DNA of 25,726 nucleotides from Bacteroidota bacterium (GTDB lineage: Bacteria; Bacteroidota; Ignavibacteria; SZUA-365). Location of the stretch: positions 1 through 25,726 of the forward strand of contig JAGTUZ010000237.1 of NCBI GenBank assembly GCA_018224415.1, in the 5' to 3' direction. The notes under the pieces are model-generated. The model was not told the origin of the DNA. It searched no databases and saw nothing but the letters and a program-made list of their open reading frames with translations. Each line of letters starts with the position of its first letter. Within the stretch, counting starts at the first letter, position 1. A program made the translations under genes and the position numbers. Shown in pieces: positions 23,970-25,726 of the stretch.

Positions 23970-25726
23970 ACAGCATACGGCGCTGCCTGACGATGGTCGG
24001 CGTCTGAAGCACCGCGAAATACACTCCTGACGGTAAACCGCCGGCATCAAACACACGCACATGAGTACCCGGCGCGAACTGTCCGTCTGCCAGCGTCGCC
24101 ACGAGGCGCCCGTAGGCATCATGGATCTGCAGCCGGGTCTGTCCTTGTTCAATCAGAACGAATGCAATCTCCGTGACGGGATTGAATGGATTCGGATGGT
24201 TCTGCTTGAGCTGCACCTGCGCACCGCCGTCGAACAGGCGTGTGCCGCCCTCCCGGCAAATGCCCAGCAATGTGAAGTGTCCGTTGGTCGACAGGACGGT
24301 AAGATCACCGCCAACCGGCTGCACGTCGGTGAGCACAAGTGCCGTTTCCTCCGCATCGCCCAGCGTCACCATGAACGGCAGCCGCAGCGCCACGTCGTTG
24401 GCATCGGTGACGAGAGGGATGGTGAGGTCGATAACCCGTTCGTCACCGACAAGCGTACCGATGGGATCTGCGGTGGGAACGAGCAGGCTGCTCCGGTAAC
24501 GGAGCGAGGCCCGGATTGCACTGGCCCCGAACAAGGCGAGGTTGTTGGCGTTACGCAGATAGACGCGAAGCTCGACAAGCTCTCCCGGTTCGGCACTCAG
24601 TGTGTCGACGATCAACTCGACGGAGGCCGTTCCCCTCAGGCCCGTGACATCGAGCAGGTAAACGTCGCAGGTCGGTATCACCTCGAGCGGAATCGCTTCA
24701 TTGAACGTGCCATCCACAGCGGGATCATCGAACTGCACCTGCAGATCCGCCCCGGCGCCCGGCAGCAGATTGATCGGGAGTCCGCCCACGATGCGGAACG
24801 GTGGCATATCCATCGCGGAAGCAATCGTAACGGGAACGCTTCCACTGTTGACAACACGCACGGTCTGGATCACCGGCAGCATTTCCGCGCGCTGCAGCCC
24901 GAAATCGAGCGGGACAAGCTGCAGCCCGATGCTGTCCCGGGTGCCGCTGATGTCCCGTTCGATCCGCAGATCACAGCGATCGATACGCACCAGCAGTTGT
25001 CCGCTGTAACTACCGGGAGTATCAGGGGCAAAACGGATGCGTACCTCCCTTTCCTCACCCACGGCAAGCGGGAATGGTGCGACGGGCGACAACACAACAA
25101 ACGCGGGATCAGGCGGGGTGATCTCCGTTACGAGAACCTCGATATCCCCGATATTCCGGATCACAACACCCGTTTCCGCGATCTCTCCAAAACACTGCAG
25201 GCGCGTGAATTCCCCCGGCGTCTCCATTTCCACGGCGACGTCAAGCGCCCGTGCCGTCAGCACGATCTCGCTTTCCACGTTGCATCCAGCGTCATCGGCG
25301 GTGAACCTGATGGAGCCGGAAATGCTGCCAGCCGCAACATGCGAAACACGCAACTGTATGGGCAGCACCATGCCGGGCGCAAGAGCAAGCGGCCACACTC
25401 CGGGTGCCGGAGAGACAATCGAGAATGCCGGATCCCCAATTTGGGGAGGCAGCACGCGCAACGGGACGGTACCGGTGTTGACGAGATCGAACGTGGCGTC
25501 AACAGCGTTGCCTTCACAAAGGACAACGTCCGGGAAATCGATCGCGGCAAGAGAGGCACTCAACTCCGCCTCATCAACAACGATATCATACACGATGGTA
25601 AACGGACCGGGTGCGGGATCGTTGCTGGCGATGTGCAGTGTGTCGCTGACAACGCCGCGCTGACCGGCCTGTCGCGTGAATCGAACGATCAACGGCAACG
25701 ACTCTCCGGGATTGACACTGACGGGA
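23959..25726 (-). CDS. secreted repeat protein with T9SS sorting tail (5' end outside window)
   Basis: The frame is open to the right window edge with no credible start (the first candidate, TTG at 25698, lies inside a domain), so this is the C-terminal part, about 588 residues. About three repeated beta-sandwich domains of the ASH / choice-of-anchor D kind are visible, each with a stretch like VDATFDLVNTGTVPLRV or RNIGDIEVLVTEI followed by a proline-rich strand and RFAPDTPGSYSG. A cohesin-like domain follows (VDTLSAEPGELVELRVYLRN). The T9SS tail has HPNPFNPVTEIAFVL and LPSGVYFAVL, ending RRMLLMK. It should be exported and surface-attached or released. Its modules differ from the cysteine-bracketed ones of the left-hand genes. 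Confidence 0.86.
   Translation of the reverse strand, partial: PVSVNPGESLPLIVRFTRQAGQRGVVSDTLHIASNDPAPGPFTIVYDIVVDEAELSASLAAIDFPDVVLCEGNAVDATFDLVNTGTVPLRVLPPQIGDPAFSIVSPAPGVWPLALAPGMVLPIQLRVSHVAAGSISGSIRFTADDAGCNVESEIVLTARALDVAVEMETPGEFTRLQCFGEIAETGVVIRNIGDIEVLVTEITPPDPAFVVLSPVAPFPLAVGEEREVRIRFAPDTPGSYSGQLLVRIDRCDLRIERDISGTRDSIGLQLVPLDFGLQRAEMLPVIQTVRVVNSGSVPVTIASAMDMPPFRIVGGLPINLLPGAGADLQVQFDDPAVDGTFNEAIPLEVIPTCDVYLLDVTGLRGTASVELIVDTLSAEPGELVELRVYLRNANNLALFGASAIRASLRYRSSLLVPTADPIGTLVGDERVIDLTIPLVTDANDVALRLPFMVTLGDAEETALVLTDVQPVGGDLTVLSTNGHFTLLGICREGGTRLFDGGAQVQLKQNHPNPFNPVTEIAFVLIEQGQTRLQIHDAYGRLVATLADGQFAPGTHVRVFDAGGLPSGVYFAVLQTPTIVRQRRMLLMK

Overview
The window looks like chromosomal core DNA from a GC-rich member of the Bacteroidota/Chlorobiota superphylum (Ignavibacteria or Kapabacteria-like lineages are my best guess; this is inference). 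Reasons: three large exported proteins end in a type IX secretion (T9SS) sorting domain of the NPFNP...LPSG.Y type; Obg carries an SKMD instead of NKxD G4 motif; a TTG-N20-TAnnTTTG Bacteroidota-style promoter can be seen before rpmH; and many starts lack a clear Shine-Dalgarno sequence.

Layout. Bases 1-8575 read on the plus strand: a possible 3' end of a gene, a sigma70-like promoter, two adjacent giant secreted proteins (a von Willebrand A adhesin-like protein and a paralogue without the VWA domain), then a fold-type-I PLP aminotransferase. Everything from 8663 to the right edge reads on the minus strand, so the two blocks converge on an intrinsic terminator at about 8609-8643. Listed in the direction of minus-strand transcription (right to left): a T9SS protein cut by the right window edge, tRNA-Leu(CAA), a large structured inverted repeat, nadE, a 739-residue acidic protein of unknown function, obg, a FecCD/BtuC-type permease, rpmH-rnpA-yidD-yidC, a non-coding interval with two parS sites and a 17-bp tandem repeat, a GH2-fold membrane protein, and smc.

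How it fits together. rpmH-rnpA-yidD-yidC plus parS plus smc is a chromosome-maintenance neighbourhood. ParB bound at parS loads SMC in other bacteria, and here one exact and one single-mismatch copy of the 16-bp parS consensus lie about 3 kb upstream of smc. dnaA, parA and parB are not in the window. The secreted proteins at both ends share a plan: signal peptide, tandem beta-sandwich modules, a cohesin-like domain and a T9SS tail.

Most notable items: (1) a tandem module of about 120 residues, bracketed by two cysteines, repeated six and five times in the two neighbouring secreted proteins; (2) a GH2-like protein that seems to have lost both catalytic glutamates and is fused to a multi-pass membrane domain; (3) the parS pair enclosing a 17-bp tandem repeat, with one parS between the yidC stop codon and its terminator; (4) a 17-bp duplication that turned an obg/permease ATGA overlap into two ATGA overlaps with a six-codon mini-ORF between them; (5) the acidic orphan protein next to obg; (6) a roughly 93-nt structured element abutting tRNA-Leu.
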